A model generated the notes under the pieces. It did no database searches and had not been told where the DNA came from. It saw nothing but the letters and a program-made list of their open reading frames with translations. From positions 935,001 through 999,000 of the forward strand of contig NZ_JPDS01000001.1 in assembly GCF_000766795.1 (NCBI RefSeq): a DNA stretch of 64,000 nt. Direction: 5' to 3'. The stretch is from Polaribacter sp. Hel1_85 (GTDB lineage: Bacteria > Bacteroidota > Bacteroidia > Flavobacteriales > Flavobacteriaceae). Of this stretch, positions 35,163 to 44,054 are shown in pieces. The position numbers and the translations under genes are program-made. The stretch's first letter is position 1. The number at the start of each line of letters is the position of its first letter.

Positions 35163-36431
35163 TTACTCATTTGTTTCTTTTATCACTTTTGTAGTTTTAG
35201 AATCTTTAAAAAAGAAAAAACTAAGTTGCACAAACAACAATAAAACCATTGCTATAATTTGTACATGAACCACTTGCTCTAATGTTTCATGATATAAAAC
35301 CACTAGAACTATTTGTAACATTCCGAAAATACCAGAAAGCACAACTGGAATGTATTTATCTAGAGATAAATAATAGTAAGCAAAGATATTTGAGATTGCA
35401 AAAATACCTGTTGCTGAAGCATATTTCCATAATAATGATGCTACTGATAAATATTCACTCCCAAATAAAATTTTAATTATTTCATCTGGAAATAAAAAGC
35501 AACTAACAACTATTACAGCAGCAATAAAACCAATATATACAACATATTTTAACAAGATTGGTAAAGTGTCTTTACCTTCTTTTTTTAGTTGAACAACTTT
35601 TGGTAAAAGTAACATTACAAACATCCACGCAATAAAATATACAACTCTACCTATTAAAGCTAAAGAAGCGTACAAACCAGCTTCATAAGACTCAAAATAA
35701 TGCTTTACTAATAAAATATCACTATTGTTTATTATGATTTGTGTTAGCTCGTAAAAAGCAGTAATTATAAAGAAATTCTTTACTAACTTTTTATTTGCAT
35801 CATCTAATTTAAAAGGTTTAAATAAAGAAAAATTGCTACTTCTAAAAGGTATTAATCCAAAAACAAAAGAACAAAAAATACCTATTGCAATTATTAATGA
35901 AGAATCTATATCTAATAAATATAATAAAGCAAAAGTCAGTAATAAACGACTAATCATTTCAGATTGATAGGTTACTGACAATGATTTTAATTCTTGTTTT
36001 CCTTGAAAAACACCTCTATTTACACTCATTAAAAAATAAAACGGAACTCCTAATCCGAAAATAACAAACATTGTAGAAGAAGTTGTTTTAAAAAAATGCT
36101 GTAATTGAGTTGAGAAAACTACAATTAAAATTCCTAAAAAAATTCCTGTAAATAAAGCGTTTTTATAAATCTTAGAAATAAAACCACTAAAAATAGAGTC
36201 TTCAAAAAGAACAGAAAATTTAGCTGTTACCAGCTGAAAAGTCATGGCTACAAAAGAAAGTACTAATAAAAAAGTAATTAATATTGCTGCATCAGCAAAT
36301 TTCTCTGGTCCTAGAACTCTACCTAAAACTAAATTATACAAGTAATTACCTCCATTAACCAACAGAACACTTAACATAAATAACTGTTCTGGTTTAATTC
36401 CTTTTTTTACAAATCTTATAATTGCTTGCAT
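35163..36431 (-). CDS. Polysaccharide flippase (Wzx/MOP superfamily)
   Basis: The 422-residue protein has about 12 membrane helices and the MOP-family start FMLSVLLVNGGNYLYNLVLGRVLGPEKFADAAILITFLLVL. Its central sequences such as ELTQIIINNSDILLVKHYFESYEAGLYASLALIGRVVYF match the PST/oligosaccharide-flippase pattern. It likely moves lipid-linked sugar units across the inner membrane. A flippase beside a GT-C enzyme and a DPM1-like synthase suggests a lipid-linked route. The gene lies 110 bp upstream of the GT4 gene and 18 bp downstream of the STAS gene, all on the minus strand. Confidence 0.88.
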   Translation of the reverse strand: MQAIIRFVKKGIKPEQLFMLSVLLVNGGNYLYNLVLGRVLGPEKFADAAILITFLLVLSFVAMTFQLVTAKFSVLFEDSIFSGFISKIYKNALFTGIFLGILIVVFSTQLQHFFKTTSSTMFVIFGLGVPFYFLMSVNRGVFQGKQELKSLSVTYQSEMISRLLLTFALLYLLDIDSSLIIAIGIFCSFVFGLIPFRSSNFSLFKPFKLDDANKKLVKNFFIITAFYELTQIIINNSDILLVKHYFESYEAGLYASLALIGRVVYFIAWMFVMLLLPKVVQLKKEGKDTLPILLKYVVYIGFIAAVIVVSCFLFPDEIIKILFGSEYLSVASLLWKYASATGIFAISNIFAYYYLSLDKYIPVVLSGIFGMLQIVLVVLYHETLEQVVHVQIIAMVLLLFVQLSFFFFKDSKTTKVIKETNE

Positions 36432-36449
36432 CTTTTTTTCTTTTTCTAA

Positions 36450-36722
36450 TTAAGCTACTTGAAGTTGATGAAAATAATCATAAATTTCTTTACAACCATA
36501 ACCAACAATAGAAAATAGTTTATTGTTTTTATTAGCATTTTTTATTAAAACAAATAAAGCATCTAAACCTTCCTTATCTATATGCTTAACATTATCAATA
36601 TTAACAACAATTCTATCTCTTATTATTGAATTAAAATAAGACTTAAAAAAAGGAATTGTTTCAAAATTAATTTTACCATTTAAATAAAAAACTTCCTTTT
36701 TTTCTGAAATTTGTAGGCTCAT
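36450..36722 (-). CDS. STAS-domain protein lacking the usual phospho-serine
   Basis: The 90-residue protein follows the anti-sigma-factor antagonist (STAS) plan: beta start EVFYLNGKINFETIPFFKSYF, strand RIVVNIDNVKHIDKEGLDALFVLIKNA, and then FSIVGYGCKEIYDYFHQL. In canonical antagonists the loop reads D-S-S-G-L with a phosphorylated Ser; here it is D-K-E-G-L, so control by a SpoIIAB-like kinase is not expected. A lysine or glutamate there may give constant activity or a new contact. It is the first gene of the flippase-GT4 unit, so it may act as a small regulator or docking protein for that machinery. No partner kinase or phosphatase is seen in the window. Confidence 0.75.
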   Translation of the reverse strand: MSLQISEKKEVFYLNGKINFETIPFFKSYFNSIIRDRIVVNIDNVKHIDKEGLDALFVLIKNANKNNKLFSIVGYGCKEIYDYFHQLQVA

Positions 36723-36882
36723 AATTATTTATTTTAAATTAATACTCTACAAATATCATATTCAAGCTTATAAGAAAACATAAACTTTCGATGAAAAACC
36801 AATTCATAAAGTTGAATGAATAAAAGCCTTTGACTAAGCTATTTTTAAAGAAAAACAATCTATTTATTCTAATTATTAAAAG

Positions 36883-36903
36883 TGAATGCATAAATTGCAT
36901 TCA
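36883..36903. promoter_or_regulatory. Inverted repeat in front of the TPR/porin gene
   Basis: TGAATGCA (36883-36890) and TGCATTCA (36896-36903) form a perfect pair around TAAAT, 16 bp upstream of the preferred start at 36919. It overlaps an alternative ATG at 36886. An operator or an mRNA hairpin affecting initiation is possible. Confidence 0.4.
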
Positions 36904-36918
36904 TTAAAAAAATGCATA

Positions 36919-38994
36919 ATGAAGTTAAAATATTTTACAGTTATAATATTTCTATTTATCAATTTTTTGGGATATTCTCAAGATATGAAAGAAGGTTTTA
37001 CTTATTTAGAAACGGGTAAGTACAAAGAGGCTGAAACTTTTTTTGAAAATGTATTAAAAGAGTATCCTACAAACAAAACAGCCAGACTTTGTTATGGTAG
37101 AGCCATTGGTTTAAATGGAAAAGCAACAAAAGCTGTAACTCTTTTTACAGACCTTTTAAAAGATTATCCTACAGATTTTGAAGTAAAATTAAATTATGCA
37201 GAATCTTTATTGTGGAGTAAAAATTATCCTGATGCAAAAGTATATTACCAAACACTTTTAAAGGAAGATGATAAAAGTTTTGCTGCATTATTAGGGTATG
37301 CAAATACATTATCTAACTTAAAAGAATTTGAAAAAGCTTTAATAACTGTAGATAAAGCCTTGGCTGTATTACCTAGCAATCCTAATGCGTTAGTTTCAAA
37401 AAAATATATGAGATTAGGGTTAGCTAATAAGAAAGTAACTGATCAAAAATATGATGAAGCTGAAACCATTTTAAAGGAAAATTTTACCTCTTTTAAAAAC
37501 GATAAAGAAACCTTATTAAATCTTGCCAACTTGTATCTAATTTCTAATCAAGTAGAAAAAGCAAAAAGTACTTATAAAATTATTGGAGAAATTCCTGGTA
37601 ATGAATTAACCTCTTTAAACGGTATTTCTTTATCATATCATTTAGATAGTGATGACAAAACCGCTTTAAACATTAGCGATAAAGCTTTAAAAAGTATAGA
37701 TGCAAATACTTCTACAGTTTTAAAAAACCAAACTATAGAAAGAAATATTCAGGCATTAATTTGGAATAAAAGATATTCAGCAGCAGAAACACAAATTAAT
37801 CAGCTTTTAAACGATAATGAAAATCCAGAAAATTGGATGTTATCTCTAAGAGCAACGCTTAATATTTATAAAAGTGATTTCAAAAAAAGTTTAGAAGATT
37901 ATAATTTAATCTTAAAAAAAGACAGTGCTTCTTTTGATGGTAATTTAGGAAAAGCAAATGCGCTAAAAGCTTCTGGTTATTATGATAATGCTTATAAAAG
38001 TGCAGAAAATACGTTAACTTTTTACGAAAAACAGAAGGATGCAACCAACTTTATAAAACAGTTAGACTTAAGTTTTACGCCATATGTGGAAACCAAATTT
38101 TCTTATTCTTTTGATAATGGAGAAAACGAAGCAAATGCTTATGATTTTAAAACTGAAATTCCTTTTTCTACGAAGTTTAAAATTTTAGCAAATTATAACT
38201 ACAGAACAACTTCTAACCCAGTTACTGATTTAAAAGCAACCACCAATAATTTATTATTAGGTGTATCTTATCAACTTTTAAATAATTTAACATTAAAAGG
38301 AAGTTTTGGAGTTACTTCTTCAGATTCTGAAACTAGTAAATACAATCAATTATTAACAGATATATCACTAAATATAAAACCTTTTAAACTCCAGAATTTA
38401 GAAGTGGGTTACAAACGAGATATTCAGAATTTTAATGCAGCCTTGTTAAATGAACAAATTGTACAAAATAACCTTATTCTAAATTATAGTTTAAATACTA
38501 ATTTTAATTTGGGTTGGTTTACACAATATTATTATACTTGGCAAAGTGATGAAAATGCTAGAAATTTATTATTTACCTCTTTATATTATAACATTTTAGC
38601 TAAACCTTCTATGAAAGCAGGTATTAATTATCAAAATTTATCTTTTAAAAACCAAGTACCAACTGTTTATTTTAGTCCAAGTAAATTTAATGCAGTAGAA
38701 GTCTTTATTAACCTCATAAAAGATGAAGCTGCAGCTAAAAACAAAGAATGGTTTTACGGTTTAACCGCTGCTACAGGTTTGCAATATATAGAAAATGACG
38801 ATGGTCAAAGTACTTATAGAGTTCAAGCAAAACTTGGATATAAATTTTCTGAACGTGCACTCATAAACATTTACGGATTACAAAGTAATATAGCTTCTGC
38901 TGTTGCTACTGCAGGTTCTGCTGGTTTTACTTATACAGAATTTGGAATCCGGTTTAAATGGGTAATCTTAAAAAAACCTTTTTATAAAAAATAA
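36919..38994 (+). CDS. TPR plus beta-barrel outer-membrane protein, candidate polysaccharide exporter
   Basis: From ATG 36919 the protein is 691 residues and begins with a clean signal peptide (MKLKYFTVIIFLFINFLGYS). The next roughly 350 residues are TPR-like repeats, for example EGFTYLETGKYKEAETFFENVLKEYP and LLGYANTLSNLKEFEKALITVDKAL. From about 385 the sequence changes to alternating beta strands ending in the aromatic-rich FTYTEFGIRFKWVILKKPFYKK, as in outer-membrane barrels. This TPR-then-barrel plan is that of PgaA, BcsC and PelB exporters. The longer form from 36886 would put eleven extra residues before the signal. It stands divergent from the STAS-flippase unit, so export of the polymer made by the neighbouring genes is the natural guess. 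Confidence 0.75.
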   Translation: MKLKYFTVIIFLFINFLGYSQDMKEGFTYLETGKYKEAETFFENVLKEYPTNKTARLCYGRAIGLNGKATKAVTLFTDLLKDYPTDFEVKLNYAESLLWSKNYPDAKVYYQTLLKEDDKSFAALLGYANTLSNLKEFEKALITVDKALAVLPSNPNALVSKKYMRLGLANKKVTDQKYDEAETILKENFTSFKNDKETLLNLANLYLISNQVEKAKSTYKIIGEIPGNELTSLNGISLSYHLDSDDKTALNISDKALKSIDANTSTVLKNQTIERNIQALIWNKRYSAAETQINQLLNDNENPENWMLSLRATLNIYKSDFKKSLEDYNLILKKDSASFDGNLGKANALKASGYYDNAYKSAENTLTFYEKQKDATNFIKQLDLSFTPYVETKFSYSFDNGENEANAYDFKTEIPFSTKFKILANYNYRTTSNPVTDLKATTNNLLLGVSYQLLNNLTLKGSFGVTSSDSETSKYNQLLTDISLNIKPFKLQNLEVGYKRDIQNFNAALLNEQIVQNNLILNYSLNTNFNLGWFTQYYYTWQSDENARNLLFTSLYYNILAKPSMKAGINYQNLSFKNQVPTVYFSPSKFNAVEVFINLIKDEAAAKNKEWFYGLTAATGLQYIENDDGQSTYRVQAKLGYKFSERALINIYGLQSNIASAVATAGSAGFTYTEFGIRFKWVILKKPFYKK

Positions 38995-39020
38995 GACAAA
39001 AGATACATCTTTTGCCTTAT
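38993..39020 (+). terminator. Weak terminator hairpin
   Basis: AAGACAAAAGAT (about 38993-39004) faces ATCTTTTGCCTT (about 39007-39018) with one mismatch. It lies between the converging TPR/barrel and type IX protein genes. Confidence 0.45.
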
Positions 39021-39043
39021 AACATTCTGTAAAATTTAGGGGA

Positions 39044-41863
39044 CTATTTAATAATAAAAGTTCCAGAATATTGCTTATTATTATCATCAGTTATTCTATA
39101 TTTATAAATACCTGTCTTTAATTGTGGTGCATTATATTGCACTTTCATAGAAGAGTTTGTATTTATTTTTTGAATATCTACTCCCCTACCTATTACATCA
39201 TAAACCTCAATTTTAATGTCTTCAGATTTTGATGCTAATTGAATTGTTGTAGCACCTGTAAACGGATTTGGATAGTTAAACATCTTCGTTGTTTCTTCTA
39301 AATTATAGTTATCTACAGCTAAAACATTATTTGCACTAAATGATAGATTATTAATATCAATATTAAAAGGTTTATAGTTAGTGTAATCACCAATTATAGA
39401 AAAAACTATTGTTTTAATATTGCTAATTTCTACTGAATTACCTTCTGCATCAACAAAATCAGAAAATAAAATATTAAATAATCTTTCTTCAGAATTAGCA
39501 GGAATAATATATCTCAATCTATTTTCCCAAGCTCTATCTTCTTCAGGCATAATTACTATTTCTACTGGCTCATTATTTGTAACATTAAAGTTTAAATATT
39601 CAAAATCTTCAACATTTAAAGTTTGATCTCCAGGTAAAATATGTCTAAATAAATTGATATTTCCTTTTACTTCTCCAGAAGCTTTTGCATTTCTATCAAC
39701 CTCATAATTATCATCATTATATTCTCTATCAGAAGTAGTAACATCAAAACTAGAAACAGTTGCATAATCATTTAAATAATCTAATCCCCAAGGTCCATCT
39801 GCTAAGTATAATGCATCTTTTTGAGTTGAAGAAGCCGTTTCTAAAGAAAAACCTATATCAAATAAAACCCCTGTTTCTATTGATAAAACTTCATTATAAG
39901 CACCCGATAATGTAAAAGTATTTGATACTTGTATATGTTCTGAAACTTCGGTTTCTGCAATATTACCCACAAAATCTACTGATTTTTCTTGAGTTTTGTT
40001 TACCAAATTTAAATTAATAACTCCATTAGAATAACTACCAGACTTTACAAAAACATTTGGCAATACTTTTTCTACAACAGTACTATTTAATCCATTTATA
40101 GAGGTATGCTGATCTATAATATAATTAGCAATTGAAAATACTTGCGAAAAAGAGCTTCCCCAAATTTGATAATTCCCTGCAGGATATTGATCTATATTCC
40201 AAAAACTAAATAACTCATTTTCTTTTCCTTCCATTTTAACAGAAAAACTTAAAGTATATTCTATTTCTCCTGTTGCTCTTTTAATTTTAGAACTAATAAT
40301 TTGATGACCTCTAGTATTTACAGTTCTTACATCTTCTAAACTAGAATTGTTTAATCTATCACATATTACTTTAGAATGATCGTAAATAGAACCTTCTGTT
40401 TTTGTTGCTAATACTGCAGAAACTCTATCTGTACCTTGATAATAATCTACCGAAAATATTTCTTTTGCATTTGTAATCCCTAATAAATCTTCTGGACTAG
40501 AAACATTTGCTACTTCTGTTTTATACATTCCTGTTTCTGGTAAAAAATCTATTAATGAAACAGTGTTAGATTTACTTTTTAATTCTGTTTTGTTAAATCT
40601 TTTCTGGTATTTTTTCTTATAATTATTATTACCTTCTTTCTCTCTTTGTAAGTTTCTTTTTGCTATTAAATCTGCTAATGAACCATTACTTTCTAAACCA
40701 CCATCGTAAGCAGAAGTTACATTTTCTGGAATACTAACCTCTGCAAAATTTGTTGTTTTTAAAGACTCATAAGGATTTACTGTAATATAGAAAACAGCAT
40801 CATTAAAATCATTATCACACCAATCTAAATCTCTTCTTACATCTTCAAAACCTAAAATTAATCTCTGGTTATTATTGTCTGTTAACAATACGCTGTGATT
40901 TCTTAATTCTTCATCACTTTCTGGATTAAAATCAGGATTTGAATATACATTCCAAATATCATGAGCAACTGTTTGTCCATTCCAAGCATTAGCTAATAAA
41001 ACCCAACCAATACCTGTACCTGCAGAAAAAGAACCAATATTAACTTTATCTCCTGCAACTAAAGAACCTCCTGCTCCTTCTTCTGACGCATTTGGAAAAA
41101 TAATTGTAATATCTTCTTGATTTGGTTTTGTTGTTGGAGGGTTGTTTAAATCATAAGTATAATACCCTAATACATTTGTATAACCTGCTCCTTCACTTAT
41201 AAACGTAACCCAAACATCTGTATCTTGTTCTATAGATAAATCTGTATCATATCCAGCAGTTATATAATGAGGGTTATATTCTGGAACAGAGTAATACTCT
41301 GGAAGAGAATGTTTTATTGTTTCTAAATCTGATGATGAAATTTCATCTCTTACTGGTTCTAAATATAAAGGTTTACCATTTGCATCAAAATCTCCTAAAA
41401 AATTATAATTAAAAGTATCTGAAGATGATGTAATAGTAATTGTATTTTGTTGACTAATTCCCCAGTTACTAACAGCTGCCATAGAACTATCATTACTTCT
41501 ATCTATTAACTGAACCATTACTAAATAAACTTCAGAACCTAAATCTTCGCTTGTTTCATAAAAACCCGATAAGTGAATTTCTCCTATAAAATTAGAAGGT
41601 GCTGAAACAGCTGGTACATTAACATTTTGCCAATGCATTCCTGTACTCCAATCTATTTGAGAACCGCCATTTGTAGATTTTAATAAGGCAATATTTAAAT
41701 AAGCATCTACATCACTTGTGTAATCTAAAGAAAAGTTTAATTTTTTTCCTATTTCTATAGGATTGGATAAAAAAGAAAAGTTTGAAATTGATCCTGATTG
41801 CGCTGAAGCTGTTAAGTGAAACAAATTCAGAATAATAATTAAGTTTAGTACTATTTTTTTCAT
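39044..41863 (-). CDS. Large type IX-secreted surface protein with DUF4114-like domain
   Basis: From the internal Met at 41863 the protein is 939 residues. It has a signal peptide (MKKIVLNLIIILNLFHLTASA), beta-rich domains, and a DUF4114/LruC-like segment at roughly 215-370 (SEEGAGGSLVAGDKVNIGSF, GWVLLANAWNG, LILGFEDVRRDLDWCDNDFNDAVFYI). Its acidic DxDxxDND pattern is a likely calcium site. It ends in a type A Por secretion tail (FNYPNPFTGATTIQLAS, then YDVIGRGV, LKTGIYKYRI). It should be carried through the outer membrane by the type IX system and end up on the surface or released. The upstream Met at 41884 lies before a poor signal start. It lies between the exporter and the signalling operon, and a related regulatory motif stands in its promoter. 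Confidence 0.82.
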   Translation of the reverse strand: MKKIVLNLIIILNLFHLTASAQSGSISNFSFLSNPIEIGKKLNFSLDYTSDVDAYLNIALLKSTNGGSQIDWSTGMHWQNVNVPAVSAPSNFIGEIHLSGFYETSEDLGSEVYLVMVQLIDRSNDSSMAAVSNWGISQQNTITITSSSDTFNYNFLGDFDANGKPLYLEPVRDEISSSDLETIKHSLPEYYSVPEYNPHYITAGYDTDLSIEQDTDVWVTFISEGAGYTNVLGYYTYDLNNPPTTKPNQEDITIIFPNASEEGAGGSLVAGDKVNIGSFSAGTGIGWVLLANAWNGQTVAHDIWNVYSNPDFNPESDEELRNHSVLLTDNNNQRLILGFEDVRRDLDWCDNDFNDAVFYITVNPYESLKTTNFAEVSIPENVTSAYDGGLESNGSLADLIAKRNLQREKEGNNNYKKKYQKRFNKTELKSKSNTVSLIDFLPETGMYKTEVANVSSPEDLLGITNAKEIFSVDYYQGTDRVSAVLATKTEGSIYDHSKVICDRLNNSSLEDVRTVNTRGHQIISSKIKRATGEIEYTLSFSVKMEGKENELFSFWNIDQYPAGNYQIWGSSFSQVFSIANYIIDQHTSINGLNSTVVEKVLPNVFVKSGSYSNGVINLNLVNKTQEKSVDFVGNIAETEVSEHIQVSNTFTLSGAYNEVLSIETGVLFDIGFSLETASSTQKDALYLADGPWGLDYLNDYATVSSFDVTTSDREYNDDNYEVDRNAKASGEVKGNINLFRHILPGDQTLNVEDFEYLNFNVTNNEPVEIVIMPEEDRAWENRLRYIIPANSEERLFNILFSDFVDAEGNSVEISNIKTIVFSIIGDYTNYKPFNIDINNLSFSANNVLAVDNYNLEETTKMFNYPNPFTGATTIQLASKSEDIKIEVYDVIGRGVDIQKINTNSSMKVQYNAPQLKTGIYKYRITDDNNKQYSGTFIIK

Positions 41864-41916
41864 GATATAATTTTTATACCACAAAAATAATAACTAAATA
41901 AAGCTTAAATTGTTGA

Positions 41917-41950
41917 TTTTCGTCTTTAACACCTTAACTATAGACGAAAT
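41917..41950. promoter_or_regulatory. Inverted TAGACGAAA-type pair upstream of the type IX protein gene
   Basis: TTTTCGTCTTT (41917-41927) and TAGACGAAAT (41941-41950) face each other with 8-bp complementary arms. The core equals that of the 21-bp repeats at 27965 and 48226. It lies about 55-90 bp before the start at 41863, just beyond the 3' end of the LytTR gene. Confidence 0.4.
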
Positions 41951-41977
41951 GTTGTAGTAGTATCGATAAAGCTAAAA

Positions 41978-42688
41978 TTAAAGTAAATCCAAGCGTTTCA
42001 TTAACTCTGGACGTTTAGAACGACTAACGGGAATAACATCTTTTTTAATTAAAACACTATTATCTTCAATATCAATAATCTTTTTAATATTGATAATATA
42101 AGAACGATGAATTTTTAAGAATAAAGATTCTGGCAGCTTTTCTTCTATTTTTTTTAAAGTAGAATGCACAGTATAATCTTTATTTTCTGTTTTTATTTTG
42201 ATATAATCTCCTTTAGCTTCTATCAAATAAATACTTGGTAAATCTATTTTTATTAATCTACGATCTATATTTACATAAAAATCGTTATCAATATCAACAG
42301 ATTTTGAAGGTTGTTTTGGTTCTGTTACTGATGAAAGTTCTTTTTTCTGTGCTCTTTCAATAGCTTTTTTAAATCTTGGTAATTCTATTGGTTTTAATAA
42401 ATAATCTACAATAAAATCGTACTCAAATGCTTCTATTGCAAATTTTGGATCTGAAGTTGTGAATATTATTTTTGGTGGATTTTTTAAAGTTTTTATAAAG
42501 TCTAAACCACTAAAACCTGGCATATGAATATCTAAAAAGATTAAATCTACCTTATTTTCTATTAAATATTTCATTGCTTCAATAGCATTAGAAAATTCTT
42601 CTAAAATATTTAAAGATTCTATTTCATTGCATAGAGTTTTTAGAATAACTCTTGCCATTTTTTCATCATCAATAATAATACAATTCAT
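41978..42688 (-). CDS. LytTR-family response regulator
   Basis: The 236-residue protein has a REC domain (residues 1-120) with the acidic pair D7-D8, phospho-acceptor D53 in IFLDIHMPGFSG and K98 in LLKPIE. A LytTR DNA-binding domain (about 135-236) follows: YVNIDRRLIKIDLPSIYLIEAKGDYIKI, TVHSTLKKIEEKLP, and FLKIHRSYIINIKKI. LytTR proteins bind pairs of short direct repeats about one full double turn apart. It is the last gene of a seven-gene signalling operon, starting five bases after the HPt stop, and is the natural end point of the phosphorelay. Likely targets in the window are the operon itself and the exopolysaccharide operon, based on shared 21-bp-spaced repeats. Confidence 0.92.
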   Translation of the reverse strand: MNCIIIDDEKMARVILKTLCNEIESLNILEEFSNAIEAMKYLIENKVDLIFLDIHMPGFSGLDFIKTLKNPPKIIFTTSDPKFAIEAFEYDFIVDYLLKPIELPRFKKAIERAQKKELSSVTEPKQPSKSVDIDNDFYVNIDRRLIKIDLPSIYLIEAKGDYIKIKTENKDYTVHSTLKKIEEKLPESLFLKIHRSYIINIKKIIDIEDNSVLIKKDVIPVSRSKRPELMKRLDLL

Positions 42689-42693
42689 ATAAC

Positions 42694-43011
42694 CTATATA
42701 GTTTCTATATAATTTGAAATTGCTATTAAAATTTTCTCAAAATCTTGTTGTCCTTCTAAACTAAGTTCACGAAGATTATGTTCAAACTCATTAGCTCTTT
42801 GGTAACTCTTTTCAAGTCCTAAAATACTAATTTTATGTTTAAGTTTATGAACATTTTCTTCAATTTTTTTAAACTCTTTGCTTTCTAAGCTATTGTAGTA
42901 GTCTTTTTTTTCTTCTGGAAACTCAGTTTTTATAACCTCTATTAGCTCATTTTTAATAGATTCATCTCCTCTTGCTAACTGATTTATATATTCTAAGTTT
43001 GGTTGTTCCAT
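42694..43011 (-). CDS. HPt phosphotransfer protein
   Basis: The 105-residue helical protein carries the histidine phosphotransfer core at residues 50-65: VHKLKHKISILGL, with H55 in the position of the canonical H-x-L-K-G-x-S phospho-accepting histidine (H59 replaces the Gly). It has no other domain. HPt proteins pass phosphate between the receiver of one regulator and another. Its presence as a free protein between kinase and LytTR genes implies a multi-step relay with the REC proteins of the same operon. The start overlaps the stop of the kinase gene by one base. The substitution of Gly by His beside the active histidine is unusual but the helix register fits. Confidence 0.82.
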   Translation of the reverse strand: MEQPNLEYINQLARGDESIKNELIEVIKTEFPEEKKDYYNSLESKEFKKIEENVHKLKHKISILGLEKSYQRANEFEHNLRELSLEGQQDFEKILIAISNYIETI

Positions 43012-44054
43012 TATTTTTTTATGCTAAAATAAAAAGTAGAACCGACATTTGGCTCAGATTCTAGATAAATTTCACCTTTATATACTTCAATTATTTTTTT
43101 AACAATAGATAAACCAATTCCTGATGATTGATAATCATCCTCTAACTTTTGAAATGCCACAAATATTTTATCAAAATATTTCTTCTCAATTCCTTTTCCA
43201 TTATCTTTTATATAGAACTTCCAATAATCATCATCTTGAGTATAGCCTATTTCAATAATAATTTCTTTTTTATCATTAAATTTAATTGCATTATCTATTA
43301 AATGATAAAATAATTGTTCTAATCTATAACTATCACCCTTTATTTCTGGTAATTTATCTGGAATTACAAATTTAATATGATCTTTATTATCAATATCACT
43401 TATAATCTGATCAACTAATAAGTTTAAGTTTACGTCATATAATTCTTTTTCAATTTTTCCTATTGTAGAATACTGTAAAATCCCTTTTACAAGAGTATCC
43501 ATTTTTTCTACATTTTCTCTTATTAATTGTAAAGTTTCTTTTCCTGAAGCATCTAAAATACTAGAATAATCCTCTAAAACCCAAGTTGTTAAAGCTTCTA
43601 TACTTTGCAAAGGCGATTTTAAATCATGTGATATCATATGCGCATAATCATTTAACTCTTGATTTTGACGCTCTAAACTTTGTACCAGTTTATCTTTTTG
43701 TTTATTTACTTTTATAATTTCTTTGGTTTGATTATCAATAAAATCAACCAACTTTAAAGAATCAGAACTCTCTAATGGACGGTCATTATTTAAATCATAA
43801 AACTGTAAATTATCTATTACATTTTGCAGTTTTGTAATAATTTTCTTCTGAGATTTTGTTTCTTCTTGTAATTGTGTATTCGCACTAAAAAGTTCTTCAG
43901 AGCTAATAGCAGTTGCTCTTTGAAGCATGCCAAATTGTTCTTCTGAAGTAGTATATGATTTATCTACTGCATCAAAAAACCGATCTAATTTATTATCAGA
44001 TTGTAATTCTTTAGGAAGGAATTTTCTTATTTGTCTTTTTAATAATGAATTCAT
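43011..44054 (-). CDS. Soluble sensor histidine kinase
   Basis: The 347-residue protein has no membrane helix. Residues 1-90 are mostly helical, then a coiled coil (about 100-135) leads into the dimerisation domain with the phospho-accepting H143 in YAHMISHDLKSPLQ. The ATPase domain follows, with the N box LFYHLIDNAIKFND, the G1 box KDNGKGIEKKYFDKIF and the G2 box SSGIGLSIVKKI. The H-box YAHMISHDLKSPL is nearly the same as that of the PAS kinase further upstream (YAHIVSHDLKSPL), pointing to duplication or to a shared phospho-acceptor. A cytosolic input is expected, probably from the FIST protein encoded directly upstream (one-base overlap). It ends overlapping the HPt gene. Confidence 0.9.
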   Translation of the reverse strand: MNSLLKRQIRKFLPKELQSDNKLDRFFDAVDKSYTTSEEQFGMLQRATAISSEELFSANTQLQEETKSQKKIITKLQNVIDNLQFYDLNNDRPLESSDSLKLVDFIDNQTKEIIKVNKQKDKLVQSLERQNQELNDYAHMISHDLKSPLQSIEALTTWVLEDYSSILDASGKETLQLIRENVEKMDTLVKGILQYSTIGKIEKELYDVNLNLLVDQIISDIDNKDHIKFVIPDKLPEIKGDSYRLEQLFYHLIDNAIKFNDKKEIIIEIGYTQDDDYWKFYIKDNGKGIEKKYFDKIFVAFQKLEDDYQSSGIGLSIVKKIIEVYKGEIYLESEPNVGSTFYFSIKK

